Assembly: GCF_001421885.1 (NCBI RefSeq)
Contig: NZ_LMLH01000032.1
Span: 158,478-222,477, forward strand
Source of the DNA: Pseudomonas sp. Leaf48
GTDB lineage: Bacteria > Pseudomonadota > Gammaproteobacteria > Pseudomonadales > Pseudomonadaceae
DNA: 64,000 nt
Reading direction: 5' to 3'
The notes beneath the pieces were generated by a model. That model saw only the letters and a program-made list of their open reading frames with translations. It ran no database searches and had not been told where the DNA came from. Below, one piece after another: positions 1 through 8,278 of the stretch; positions within the stretch are counted from its first letter, which is position 1, and every line of letters starts with the position of its first letter. The position numbers and the translations under genes were made by a program.

Positions 1-737
1 GTCAGGGTCTTCCAGGCCTCGGCATCGAACGGTGGCTCTTCCAGTTGGACCAGCTTGAAGCGGCCGAGCAACGGCGTGGGTGACCAATAATAGAAGAGCA
101 CAGGCTTGCCACGCCGAATCGACGAACTGATTTCCGCATCCAGCGCCGCGCCCGAACCACTGCGGAAGTTCACATAGCTGTCTTCCAGACCGTAGGCCTT
201 GAGCTTCTGTTTGTTGACCACTTCCGACGTCCAGCCGATCGGGCTGTTGAGAAAACGTCCCTTGTCTGGAGCTTCCGGGTCGCTAAACACGTTTTTGTAG
301 CGCGGCAGGTCGGTGACACTGCGCAGGTCCGGTGCCATCGGCTTGATGCCTTTGGCCGGATCGCCCTTGATCACATACTCCGGTACCCACCAGCCCTCGG
401 TGGCGCCCTTGACCGTGTCGCCCAGACTGACGACCTTGCCTTCGGCCTCCGCCTTGACCCAGACCGGACTGCGCCCGGCCCATTCTTCACCAATGACCTG
501 GATATCGTTGTTGGCCAGTGCGGTTTCCAGGGTAATGGTGGTACCCGGCAAGGTATCGGTCGGCAGCCCGTAGCCCTTCTCGACAATGATGCGCAGGACA
601 TCGGTAATCAGGCTGCCGCTTTCCCAGTTCAGATCGGCGAAGTGGATCGGCGCCTGGGCGGCGGACACCGGGACCGGGCTTGCCAGCAGCCCGATAGTGG
701 CCAGCACCGCAGCCAGCAACCGTCGAAATCCGTTCAT
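1..737 (-). CDS. Glycine betaine/proline-type ABC transporter substrate-binding protein (3' part outside window)
   Basis: Periplasmic solute-binding protein of the OpuAC/ProX class, which delivers quaternary ammonium compounds or proline to an ABC importer. The ATG at 737 follows a GAGGTG ribosome site. Residues 1-27 form a signal peptide ending near VSAAQA. The mature part begins IHFADLNWESGSLITD and contains the family segments WAGRSPVW, EGWWVPEYV and IGWTSEVVNKQ. About 245 residues are visible and the frame runs off the window edge without a stop. The ligand cannot be told from sequence alone, and no permease or ATPase gene is visible here. The family call is secure; choline, betaine or carnitine preference is open. 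Confidence 0.85.
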   Translation of the reverse strand, partial: MNGFRRLLAAVLATIGLLASPVPVSAAQAPIHFADLNWESGSLITDVLRIIVEKGYGLPTDTLPGTTITLETALANNDIQVIGEEWAGRSPVWVKAEAEGKVVSLGDTVKGATEGWWVPEYVIKGDPAKGIKPMAPDLRSVTDLPRYKNVFSDPEAPDKGRFLNSPIGWTSEVVNKQKLKAYGLEDSYVNFRSGSGAALDAEISSSIRRGKPVLFYYWSPTPLLGRFKLVQLEEPPFDAEAWKTL

Positions 738-809
738 GCTTTTGCACCTCGTGCTGTTCACAGCAATAGCAGGATGGCCTGGCAGAAGACCGCAAAGCCT
801 CAAAATACT

Positions 810-823
810 CAGTCAATTGACTG
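810..823. promoter_or_regulatory. 14-bp perfect palindrome upstream of the ABC binding-protein gene
   Basis: CAGTCAATTGACTG is a perfect palindrome located 73 bp upstream of the ATG at 737, in the 118-bp gap between two genes on the minus strand. The position fits an operator for a dimeric regulator of the binding-protein gene. This is inference; I do not recognise a specific regulator's consensus. Confidence 0.3.
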
Positions 824-855
824 TAGTAGAGGATCCTGCTTTCGAGGGGCGTGAT

Positions 856-1062
856 TCAATTTTCGGAAATTTCCTGCAAACGCATCAGCTCTTTCCTGAC
901 CATGCTGGCGTACTCCGCCGGTCGCAACAGGTAAATCTGTGAAGCCACCCAGCTCAGCCAGGCTCCCTGCAGAACGGCCCGCTGCTCAAACAGCCGCAGT
1001 GCTTCGCTTTGCGCGCCGGCCAGGTTCCGTGCGTGGAAATCGGCGCGGGACAGCGTCATTAC
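856..1062 (-). CDS. Small conserved protein, 68 aa, function unknown
   Basis: The start is set at the ATG at 1062, which overlaps the stop of the upstream gene (ATGA at 1059-1062), so the two are almost surely translationally coupled. The product is soluble and mostly helical by composition (LAGAQSEALRLFEQ, then a hydrophobic stretch AWLSWVASQIYLL, then a charged tail). It resembles small phasin-like or regulatory proteins only loosely, and I assign no function. Confidence 0.6.
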   Translation of the reverse strand, partial: VMTLSRADFHARNLAGAQSEALRLFEQRAVLQGAWLSWVASQIYLLRPAEYASMVRKELMRLQEISEN

Positions 1063-1508
1063 TCGCTGGCCTTGAAGGTCACCAGTTCGCCCTTGCGCCA
1101 TTTGGCTGCCTTGGCAGTCACGGCCTTCAGGGTCTTGGTCAGGTTTTCCTGCAATTGTTGATTCGCGGCGAATACCGTCACCACGTTGTGCCCTTCCTTG
1201 AACACGATCGCCTCACCGTCGGCAGTGGTCACGAAAGCGTAATCGCCCAGACCGTAGACCGTGAGTTTGATGTCGCGGAACCGGATCTCCAGCTTGCCGC
1301 CTTCGCGACTCGGTAGCACCGAGGCGCTGAAATGATCGCCGACCTTGAGTTTGAGTCCCGGTTTGTCGTCCACCACCAGGGCTGAATCGGTGTCGATTTC
1401 GGCAATGTAGATGCCTTCAGCGCTCTGTTCGGTGATGTAAACGAAACGTGACTGAAATTGTTTAACCAGCTTTGCGCGCAGATCGCCCAGCACGAACAAA
1501 GCATGCAT
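1059..1508 (-). CDS. Conserved hypothetical protein, about 149 aa
   Basis: No signal peptide or membrane segment is visible. The product reads as a mixed alpha/beta protein (MHALFVLGDLRAKLVKQF, VGDHFSASVLPS, FRDIKLTVYGLGDYAFVTT) with a basic C terminus. The frame is open further upstream to 1658, but that extension is rich in Pro/Cys and lacks a convincing ribosome site, so the ATG at 1508 is preferred. A TTG a few codons upstream is an alternative. It overlaps the next gene by 4 bp, forming a two-gene operon. Family unknown. Confidence 0.6.
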   Translation of the reverse strand: MHALFVLGDLRAKLVKQFQSRFVYITEQSAEGIYIAEIDTDSALVVDDKPGLKLKVGDHFSASVLPSREGGKLEIRFRDIKLTVYGLGDYAFVTTADGEAIVFKEGHNVVTVFAANQQLQENLTKTLKAVTAKAAKWRKGELVTFKASE

Positions 1509-2330
1509 ATCGAGATTACTTACTGCCAAGGAAACATCCCCACATCTGTTAATGGTGCCGCACGCAGGAAAAGCGCGCGGCCAAAAAAGCGGCAATGCCG
1601 AAGGTGAAGCCAAAGAACCCGGGTTGATACCTGAATGAGCAGTGCACTCATTTATCACGAGGCTGAGAGACTACTGGAGCGTCACTCGCATCGTCCTGAC
1701 AGGCGTTCGACAAAGGTTGAAGGAAAACGCCTATTTACGGTCAGAAAAATCCGGACTATCAACATCAAGGAAAAAACCTAAAAAGAAAAGCACATTTCCT
1801 ACATATCGCTAGCAAAAAATTGCTTTAGATAACCATCTGTCACCCACCAGCGGCGGCAATTCTAGAGCAGCGATGCTGTTGCAGACTACCCAAAACGACG
1901 TAAACACTTCGGTAAACATTGAAAAGGACTTCATATGTGCACGCTGACACACTTCGCCCAACCCTTTGCTACCCTCCCGCCGACGCCGTCGAATGCCTGT
2001 CCGGCACAGCTGCGCAGCCCTGAACGGCCTGACGAGGTCGTGGCAGGGGCTCGTTTCCAGGTGGTTCTGGCGGGCAATGCCTTCTTCCACATCAGGGAAA
2101 TTTCTACCGGCTGCGTAAGAGGTTTCCGAGCCAGCCATAACGAAGCCTGTGCTCTGGCCCGCTCTTTCGAATCACGAATATGATTGGCCAACAGTACCGT
2201 TTCGTCAGCCCGGCGACTTAACTCAGCCGCCAGCGGGCAACTACTGCCATACTGCCGGCCCAATCAAACACCTCTCCGACCGCTGGGATGTGTTGAATAC
2301 AATAATATATTTTCAAGGGAAGGCTGCTAC
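1509..2330. other. Gene-poor 0.8-kb stretch
   Basis: No convincing gene. The best candidate is an 82-codon plus-strand frame from 1935 to 2183, whose ATG has an AAAGGA motif 6 nt upstream, but its product (MCTLTHFAQPFATLPPTPS...) has the look of a non-coding translation and an equally long frame lies opposite it. The AT-rich part at 1780-1800 could hold promoter elements. Otherwise I see nothing. Confidence 0.4.
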
Positions 2331-2561
2331 GTGACGGAATTTGATATCGGCGAGTTTTTTATCCGGGGCGAAGCCAGAGAGCTCGACGGTGAATTTCAGG
2401 CAGTGATTGTCATGCGCGCCAAGCCACCGCTCAAGACCGTGACCTACCATCAGGTCGAAAAGGATCGCTGGTTCAAGACCCCGGATGTCGCCGCCATTGC
2501 CGCGCAGGAATCGGCCAAGGCCCTCAAAGCCGCCGTCGATGCAGGAGCATTGAAAGCCTGA
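2331..2561 (+). CDS. Small conserved protein, 76 aa
   Basis: The GTG start at 2331 is preferred because AAGGGAAGG lies just upstream. The open frame extends further 5' to 2184 but without a ribosome site. The product begins VTEFDIGEFFIRGEARELDGEF, contains a conserved-looking core (AVIVMRAKPPLKTVTYHQV) and ends in an Ala/Lys-rich helix. It is probably cytosolic. I do not recognise a characterised family. It lies 133 bp before the DUF2789 gene on the same strand. Confidence 0.65.
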   Translation: MTEFDIGEFFIRGEARELDGEFQAVIVMRAKPPLKTVTYHQVEKDRWFKTPDVAAIAAQESAKALKAAVDAGALKA

Positions 2562-2694
2562 CGGTCAAGTTAGCGTCTATGCTCTGCTCTAAGTTTTGGC
2601 ATCAGGATCGAACTCCGCCAGCGCGGCTTCCTCAGATGCAGTGAAGCCGCGCTTTCATACCCGATTGCGACTGACTAACTGCAAGGAGATGAAG

Positions 2695-2934
2695 ATGGAA
2701 TCACCGACCCACGACCTCAAAGGCCTGTTCGACCAGCTAGGCCTGGACTCCAATCAGAAAGCTATCGACGATTTCATTGCCAGTCACTCCCCGCTCCCCG
2801 ACGACAAGAAACTTATCGATGCCGACTTCTGGACACCGCAACAAGCCGGTTTCCTGAAAGAACAACTACGTGAAGACGCTGACTGGGCGCGGGTGGTCGA
2901 TGACCTCAACCTGCGCATGCATCAGACACACTGA
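2695..2934 (+). CDS. DUF2789 family protein, 79 aa
   Basis: The protein MESPTHDLKGLFDQLGL... ending in DDLNLRMHQTH matches the small acidic DUF2789 family found across Pseudomonas. An ATG at 2689 sits too close to the AGGAG at 2684-2688, so the ATG at 2695 (6-nt spacing) is taken as start. It has no membrane segment and is probably cytosolic. Its function is unknown in any organism I know of. Confidence 0.8.
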   Translation: MESPTHDLKGLFDQLGLDSNQKAIDDFIASHSPLPDDKKLIDADFWTPQQAGFLKEQLREDADWARVVDDLNLRMHQTH

Positions 2935-2940
2935 CGTCAC

Positions 2941-3144
2941 TCAATGCAGGCTGTCCGGCTTGCCGGCGTCCAATCTCGCCAGCCAGGCAGCCTTGCACTC
3001 CTCTGCTTCATCGCGACTGGAGAACGCCGTACCCCGGCGCTCGCCGTTGAGCAATACCACCCAGCAGACGCTGCGCCCCAACGTGCGCAGGCTGGCAGGC
3101 ACACCGCTGCCAATCATGACTGCGACATCAACTTTGCATTGCAT
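2941..3144 (-). CDS. Small conserved protein, 67 aa
   Basis: Convergent with the DUF2789 gene, with 6 bp between the stops. The product begins MQCKVDVAVMIGSGVPASL, carries a short beta-rich core (VCWVVLLNGERRGTAFSS) and ends with a helix DEAEECKAAWLARLDAG. The arrangement of one strand pair followed by a helix suggests a compact cytosolic fold. No family recognised. Moderately sure it is real because of its sensible composition and tight convergent spacing. Confidence 0.5.
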   Translation of the reverse strand: MQCKVDVAVMIGSGVPASLRTLGRSVCWVVLLNGERRGTAFSSRDEAEECKAAWLARLDAGKPDSLH

Positions 3145-3253
3145 ACTGACCGTCCAAACTTCATTAGCAACCTAACTATGTAGGCATGTTAATAAGTTTT
3201 CCGTGGAGGAAACAGCCATGCCTTGCACAGCTGTGTTGCAAAGCGAGTAACAA

Positions 3254-4864
3254 TTACCCTGCCGACGCATTTTCCGGCTTGTAGCCCAGACGCAACCCGC
3301 CCCAGTGGCGACCGTTGAGCATGATCGGTACCGAGAGATCGTGCATCAGCTCACCGGTGTCACGGGTATAGGTTTGCAACAGCACGGCCTTCTGATGGCT
3401 GCCGCAGCGAATCCCGGTGCGGTCGGCGAACTTGCGCTTGGTGCGATTGTGTACGGCATCAACTTGCGCATCGCCGGTCAATGGCTGGCTGAACGCACGA
3501 TTATGGGTGGGCACATAACCCTGCTGAGTACAGGCGATGGCGAACACCAGCCCTTCATGGCGCGACAACAGGGGTTCCTGAATGCCTGGCAGCACTTGAT
3601 CGGTATATCGATCGAAGCGTGTCTGGAATTTTGCCGGGCTGGTATTGGCGATCGCCTGGTAGGTGCGATCGAACAGGTCGTCCAGGCTGATGCAGCCTGC
3701 CTCGACATCCGCTTCAAAACGCGCTGCGATCTGTGCCGCACCTTCCTGGGCGAGGTCGTAAACGCGCTGGTGATAGTCATCAAGACCCACCTCTGCAAGG
3801 CGTTCGCTGATGGTTTCGGCCTGGCCTTCCATTTGCACCGCTGCTTCGGCGAGGCGCCGGGTCTGTTGATCGCTGATCGCCAGGTCGCCGCGCATCTGCT
3901 CGATGGCCAGGAACAGGCTGTCGAATTGTTCACGGTTGGTCTGCGCACCTTGGGCGATTTCCCCTACCTGACTTTCGACACTGGCCGTCAGACGGGCAAT
4001 GTTGTCCAGATGCTGGCCGGTGCTCTCTATCTGCCCGACTCCGCTGACCAGGTCGCTGGATAGTTGCCGGATCTGCTCCACCACTTGCGCGGTGCGCTGC
4101 CGTATATCGGCCACCATCTCCCCGACTTCGCCGGTGGCAGTCGCCGTGCGCGCAGCGAGACCGCGGACTTCATCGGCCACCACAGCAAAGCCGCGGCCGT
4201 GTTCCCCGGCACGCGCCGCCTCAATCGCAGCGTTCAACGCCAGCAGGTTGGTCTGACTGGCGATGGATTGAATCACCAGGGTCACGCGCTGGATATCGTC
4301 GCTGCGCAGGCTCAAGGCCTCAATCAGCTCGCGGCTGCTATTGGCGCGCTGGCTGAGCTGTTGCATCTGCGCGATGGATTCAATCAGCTCCGCACGCCCG
4401 GCCACAGCGCTCTCATGACTCTCGCTGGCGGCACTCAGGGCCTGACGACTATGGGACGAGGTGGCTTGTTCGGTGGCAATCAGCACCTGCGCGTTGCTGA
4501 CAACCTGCGCAGCGGCCCCGAGCTGTGATTGCACCCTGGCTGCCAGTTGGCGAACGGAAAAGGCAACCCCGGCGGCGGATAGCGCGTTGTGGCTAGTGGT
4601 GCAGGAGAGATCACGCGTCAGGGCACCGATGGCGTCAGCGTCATCGGCAGGAGCGGCCTCGGCAGTGCTGCGCGAGCGCAGTCGCGGCAGCCAGATAATC
4701 AGCACGGCCGGTGGCAGGCCAAGGTAAAGCGACCAGCCACTGACCGTCATGCCGCCCAACAACAGTATCAGGGCGATGCTTTGCAGTGTTGGAGTCAGCC
4801 AGCGGTTCTTCGGCAAAAGCACTGGTGCAGGCACTGCTGCAACCAGAGGTCCTTCTCTCGTCAT
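3254..4864 (-). CDS. Methyl-accepting chemotaxis protein with C-terminal sensor region
   Basis: Inner-membrane chemoreceptor of about 536 aa. Two hydrophobic segments lie close together near residues 20-60 with almost no periplasmic loop, so ligand sensing is not periplasmic. The signalling hairpin tip is clear (ALNAAIEAARAGEHGRGFA followed by VVADEVRGLAART), as are the flanking Gln/Ala/Ser-rich coiled coils. After about residue 365 there is a further globular region of some 160 residues, ending DLSVPIMLNGRHWGGLRLGY, which looks like a PAS/Cache-like cytoplasmic sensor. The ATG at 4864 is chosen because the GGGG motif is correctly spaced from it; a GTG at 4873 and ATG at 4870 are in frame. 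No che genes are adjacent. Confidence 0.85.
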   Translation of the reverse strand: MTREGPLVAAVPAPVLLPKNRWLTPTLQSIALILLLGGMTVSGWSLYLGLPPAVLIIWLPRLRSRSTAEAAPADDADAIGALTRDLSCTTSHNALSAAGVAFSVRQLAARVQSQLGAAAQVVSNAQVLIATEQATSSHSRQALSAASESHESAVAGRAELIESIAQMQQLSQRANSSRELIEALSLRSDDIQRVTLVIQSIASQTNLLALNAAIEAARAGEHGRGFAVVADEVRGLAARTATATGEVGEMVADIRQRTAQVVEQIRQLSSDLVSGVGQIESTGQHLDNIARLTASVESQVGEIAQGAQTNREQFDSLFLAIEQMRGDLAISDQQTRRLAEAAVQMEGQAETISERLAEVGLDDYHQRVYDLAQEGAAQIAARFEADVEAGCISLDDLFDRTYQAIANTSPAKFQTRFDRYTDQVLPGIQEPLLSRHEGLVFAIACTQQGYVPTHNRAFSQPLTGDAQVDAVHNRTKRKFADRTGIRCGSHQKAVLLQTYTRDTGELMHDLSVPIMLNGRHWGGLRLGYKPENASAG

Positions 4865-5004
4865 CTTCATCACCCCGGATAGCTTCTAATTGTTGTACCC
4901 GCAGTTAACGCCACTACATGGCCATTATCCATGGTCCATTGGTAGGGGGTGTTGGGGCGGGTCAGCAGAAGTACCGGGATTTTGTAAAAACGGCGAAAAG
5001 CAAA

Positions 5005-5029
5005 GGCAGCCAGATGATCACTGGCTGCC
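5005..5029 (-). terminator. Intrinsic terminator of the DksA-like gene
   Basis: Inverted repeat GGCAGCCAG / CTGGCTGCC with a 7-nt loop, followed on the minus strand by a T-rich run (TTTGCTTTTCG). It sits 9 bp past the stop of the DksA-like gene. Confidence 0.7.
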
Positions 5030-5037
5030 CCGCAGAA

Positions 5038-5442
5038 TCAGGCCTGACGCTGGTGCTTGTCGATTTGCTCGTGACGTTCCTGAGCTTCGATGCAGTACTT
5101 GGTGGTCGGGCTGATCAGCAAGCGCTTGAGGCCGATCGCCTCGCCGCTGTCATCGCACCAGCCAAAGCTGTCTTCTTTGATGCGTTCCAGCGCTTGTTCC
5201 AACTGAGGCAGCATGCGCTGGTCGCGATCGATCGCGTTTACCAGCCAGGTGCGCTCTTCTTCGACCGAAGCCGCGTCAGCCGGGTCAGCCGGGGTGTCCA
5301 GACTCTCGATGGCGATACGGTTCTGCTCGATGCGCTCATGGGTTTCGACTTTCATGTTCTGCAACAGCTCGGAGAAAAAAGCATGTTGCTCGGAGTTCAT
5401 GTAGTCGTCCGCCGGCATGGCCAGCAACTTGTCCTTTGTCAT
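5038..5442 (-). CDS. DksA/TraR-family RNA polymerase-binding protein with degenerate zinc finger
   Basis: 134 aa from the ATG at 5442 (AGAGAT upstream). It aligns with DksA: MPADDYMNSEQHAFF at the N terminus, a long coiled-coil hairpin containing DPADAASVEEER, then the finger region GWCDDSGEAIGLKRLL and YCIEAQE. Only two of the four zinc-binding cysteines are present (C-x2-S ... C-x2-A), the pattern of DksA2-type proteins that work without zinc. The acidic coiled-coil tip expected to reach the RNA polymerase secondary channel is kept. Likely role: ppGpp-linked transcription control, perhaps when zinc is scarce. This is inference from the family; no zinc-responsive box was seen. Confidence 0.8.
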   Translation of the reverse strand: MTKDKLLAMPADDYMNSEQHAFFSELLQNMKVETHERIEQNRIAIESLDTPADPADAASVEEERTWLVNAIDRDQRMLPQLEQALERIKEDSFGWCDDSGEAIGLKRLLISPTTKYCIEAQERHEQIDKHQRQA

Positions 5443-5867
5443 TGATATCTCTATAAAAAAACGTGCATTAAGGCGAATAAGGGAGCGTTCCGGCAGACCT
5501 GGGCAGGCCATCGGAAAGGCGCCATTTTTTCCAAGCGCCACCCGGCACTCAATTTACGAGGGGCGGCAGTCTAAGGCCGACTTGAGGCATCAGCAACTGA
5601 AAAGACAGCGAATTTGTCCGACAAGGCCCTGAAAATGCTCTGCGGCAGGCTTCAGGCCGTTAATCGGATTGCGTTTATAGCAAGAAATTCAATCGCGCGG
5701 CTGTATATAGAAGACAAACGGCCTCTCCTGCAGCGGCACCATCGGGGATTTCCCCGGAAACCTGCGCGGGTGGACGCCTTTTGCAGCCCGACAAATCAAC
5801 CGAGCTTGTCCCATCGTCATGACGACGGTCAGTTGTTGATGGTTTTGCTGACAGCAGAAGTGAAAAC
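5443..5867. other. Non-coding stretch of about 0.4 kb
   Basis: It contains the upstream region of the DksA-like gene (minus strand) and the tail region behind the 23-residue peptide gene. Open frames here start with TTG, lack ribosome sites and give arginine-rich translations, so I call no gene. Confidence 0.5.
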
Positions 5868-5894
5868 GCCGCTTCTGCCAGTGGCAGAAGCGGC
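5868..5894 (-). terminator. Strong hairpin terminator behind the membrane-protein/peptide operon
   Basis: GCCGCTTCTGCC and GGCAGAAGCGGC form a perfect 12-bp stem with a 3-nt loop. On the minus strand it is followed by GTTTTCACTT. It lies 21 bp after the stop of the 23-residue peptide gene. Confidence 0.75.
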
Positions 5895-5915
5895 AGAGGC
5901 ATGTGCCTCAGGCTA

Positions 5916-5987
5916 TTACGTGAACAGCGCGATCAGGATGATGATCGGGATCGGTACACCGAGAAAAAGCAGCAGTAATGAGCGCAT
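5916..5987 (-). CDS. 23-residue hydrophobic membrane peptide
   Basis: ATG at 5987 is preceded by CAGGAGAAATACC, an excellent ribosome site. The product MRSLLLLFLGVPIPIIILI followed by ALFT is a single membrane-spanning segment with one basic residue at the N terminus, so it should insert with its C terminus outside. The stop is followed by a strong terminator. It starts 15 bp after the stop of the 308-aa membrane protein and is very likely in the same transcript. Function unknown; a regulatory or assembly subunit of the larger protein is a reasonable guess. Confidence 0.65.
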   Translation of the reverse strand: MRSLLLLFLGVPIPIIILIALFT

Positions 5988-6002
5988 GGTATTTCTCCTG
6001 AA

Positions 6003-6929
6003 TTAACGTGGGGTGGTCACGTAGGTGTCGGTTTCCAGATAAACCACCGCATCGCGACGACGGCCGCCGAAGGTAGCGGCAAGGCTGGCGAAGAACGCGC
6101 CAATCAACAGGGCAACGAACATCCACAAGGTGGTCCAGGCGGCGACCTTGGCGGCGGTGTCGGCGGCTTGCTGCGCGGCCAGTTTGGCGTCGACCACGGC
6201 TTTTTGGGTGCGGGCATAGACTTCGTCGACTCGACGCTCGGCATCGGCCTGGGTCAGGTTGGTCCGCTGTGCAACCATTTGTGCCAGGTAGGTCCGGTCT
6301 TCGGCGGCCAGTTGACCGTCATTGCCCAGGTTGCGCACAAAGATGCGGGTTACGGTGCCGCGGGCAGCGTCATCACTGACGGCGGCCGGGCGATCATCGC
6401 GAAACAGACTGTCGACGAAGTAGCCGTATTGATCACTGTCGGTATTGCCGGCGGCAGTCCCCATGGCTTGAGTCGCGGTGCTCGCTGCGCCGCCGACAAC
6501 ATTGGCACCGGCCTGTACACCGCCACTGACAATGCTGCTGACCGAGCCGGCCACCAGAGTTGCAGTCACCAGAGTGGCTACGCACCAGGCGAGAAAACCA
6601 TGGGCCGTATCACGGAAGTAAACTTCATCGCCATGCATGTACGCCCACTTCACCCGCAGCCGCCCGGCAATGTACCCACCGAGTCCCGATGCAACGATTT
6701 GCGTGAAGGCCAGCCAGACGATGGTGGAGATCCCCAGACCCTTGGCACTCACGCCTTCGTGGGCCCAAGGCGACACTGCCGAAAAGCCCAGGCCGAAGCC
6801 GAGCAGAACCAGAATCAGCGACAACGCCGCCGCAGCGGCCGCCCCGGCGAAAATCGCCCCCCAGGACACGCCGCTAAGCGTGCTGGATTCATCTACCCCA
6901 GGGTAGAAACCATCAGAGGATCTATTCAT
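6003..6929 (-). CDS. Integral membrane protein, 308 aa
   Basis: Hydrophobic segments are seen near residues 22-50 (AIFAGAAAAAALSLILVLLG), 68-90, 112-135 and 270-292, giving about four helices with a large Ala/Gln-rich region between the third and fourth. That middle region (residues about 140-265) carries many charged and Asp-rich stretches and a helical part with AKLAAQQAADTAAKVAA. GGYIAGRLR and the C-terminal FGGRRRDAVVYLETD are characteristic-looking. The family is widespread in Pseudomonas but has no assigned function. It is probably transcribed with the 23-residue peptide downstream. Confidence 0.75.
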   Translation of the reverse strand: MNRSSDGFYPGVDESSTLSGVSWGAIFAGAAAAAALSLILVLLGFGLGFSAVSPWAHEGVSAKGLGISTIVWLAFTQIVASGLGGYIAGRLRVKWAYMHGDEVYFRDTAHGFLAWCVATLVTATLVAGSVSSIVSGGVQAGANVVGGAASTATQAMGTAAGNTDSDQYGYFVDSLFRDDRPAAVSDDAARGTVTRIFVRNLGNDGQLAAEDRTYLAQMVAQRTNLTQADAERRVDEVYARTQKAVVDAKLAAQQAADTAAKVAAWTTLWMFVALLIGAFFASLAATFGGRRRDAVVYLETDTYVTTPR

Positions 6930-7109
6930 CGTTGTATCGCTCCAGGCATGAAAGAAAGTGTTACAACTCTTCGATCAAGGAATTGCAGCCACCGTGCCAG
7001 TCGCTCTCTTGGAATAAATCCTTAAAATTCAAAAACTTAAAAAATTTGAACTAACCAGGCCCTTGCAAATTGCAAGGAACGGTTATGTTGAACGGGTTTT
7101 ATGCATTGT

Positions 7110-7445
7110 TCATTTGCGCTTATAGCTTTTAGTACCGCCAGGAGTCAGGCAGTACACCCCGCCCCGGGGGCCCGTGCAGAATGAACCCGTGCCACATGCG
7201 CAACCTTCACCATCACCAACAAAGGCTTGGGGACGGGCCTGGCTTTTATTGCCGAACATCGCTGAACAACTCTTTTTGGAGCCACTGATCGAGCCGTCAT
7301 TACAAAGGAACAGGTCACCATCGCAGCGATCAATCCCACCCTTTTTACCGGAGCATGGGGTATTACCGGCCCAGGCCGGTGAGCTCAAGACACTGAGCAA
7401 CAACAAACTTGCCGGCAACCAGCCGCGACGGAACAAAGTGCGCAC
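7110..7445 (-). CDS. Small secreted Cys-rich protein, about 111 aa
   Basis: The GTG at 7445 (AGGTGGGAAA upstream) gives a clean signal peptide: VRTLFRRGWLPASLLLLSV then LSSPAWA. The mature part begins GNTPCSGKKGGIDRC and holds eight cysteines in a Gly/Ser-rich background (CDGDLFLCNDGSISGSKKSC, GCACGTGSFC), typical of a disulphide-stabilised periplasmic or secreted protein. A longer frame to 7505 would bury the signal peptide. Function unknown. The next gene is divergent. Confidence 0.65.
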   Translation of the reverse strand: MRTLFRRGWLPASLLLLSVLSSPAWAGNTPCSGKKGGIDRCDGDLFLCNDGSISGSKKSCSAMFGNKSQARPQAFVGDGEGCACGTGSFCTGPRGGVYCLTPGGTKSYKRK

Positions 7446-7594
7446 AATGAAATTTCCCACCTGAAGCCATGGCCTAATGATATCAATCCACCCAGGCGGC
7501 GCCACACCAACATGAAAGTTAATTTATTAAGCGAGAGGAAATTCTTGGCAAAATGCTCGCAACTTCGTATCAAACCGATTATCAGGCCAACCCT

Positions 7595-8278
7595 ATGACC
7601 CGCATCCTGACCATTGAAGACGACGCCGTGACCGCCCGGGAAATTGTCGCTGAACTGAGCAACCATGGCCTGGACGTGGACTGGGTCGACAATGGCCGTG
7701 AGGGTCTTGAGCGCGCAGTCAGCGGTGACTATGACCTGATCACCCTCGATCGCATGTTGCCGGAACTCGATGGCCTGGCGATCGTCACCACCCTGCGGAC
7801 CATGGGCGTGGCCACGCCTATTCTGATGATCAGCGCCCTTTCCGACGTCGATGAGCGGGTCCGCGGTTTGCGCGCAGGTGGCGACGATTACCTGACCAAA
7901 CCCTTTGCCACCGATGAAATGGCCGCCCGGGTCGAAGTCCTGCTGCGTCGGCAAAACACCGTGACCGCCCAGGCCACCACGTTGCGCGTGGCCGATCTGG
8001 AACTGAACCTGATCAGCCACGAAGCCAGCCGCGACGGCCAGTTGCTGACGCTGCTGCCCACCGAATACAAGCTGCTGGAATTCCTGATGCGCAACAGCGG
8101 GCAGATCCTGTCGCGAATGATGATTTTCGAAGAGGTCTGGGGTTACCACTTCGATCCCGGCACCAACCTGATCGATGTCCATATCGGCCGCCTGCGCAAG
8201 AAGATTGACCCACCTGGCAATGCCCCGTTGATTCGGACCGTGAGAGGCTCGGGTTATGTCATTGCCGAACCCGTCTAA
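7595..8278 (+). CDS. OmpR/PhoB-type response regulator, 227 aa
   Basis: Receiver domain at residues 1-115 with the acidic pair EDD at 8-10, phosphoacceptor D52 (LITLDRMLPELDG) and K102 (YLTKPF). A winged helix-turn-helix of the Trans_Reg_C class follows at about 128-225 (LPTEYKLLEFLM, GTNLIDVHIGRLRKKI, TVRGSGYVI). The start at 7595 begins the conserved receiver; the frame is open upstream to an ATG at 7553. It overlaps the sensor-kinase gene by 23 bp, so the two form one operon. Target genes are not evident. Confidence 0.9.
   Translation: MTRILTIEDDAVTAREIVAELSNHGLDVDWVDNGREGLERAVSGDYDLITLDRMLPELDGLAIVTTLRTMGVATPILMISALSDVDERVRGLRAGGDDYLTKPFATDEMAARVEVLLRRQNTVTAQATTLRVADLELNLISHEASRDGQLLTLLPTEYKLLEFLMRNSGQILSRMMIFEEVWGYHFDPGTNLIDVHIGRLRKKIDPPGNAPLIRTVRGSGYVIAEPV

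Noticed and set aside
1809..2263. Minus-strand frames of about 110 codons
   Set aside because: They overlap one another in two phases, have no ribosome sites and contain Ser/Arg/Trp-rich sequences typical of non-coding frames.
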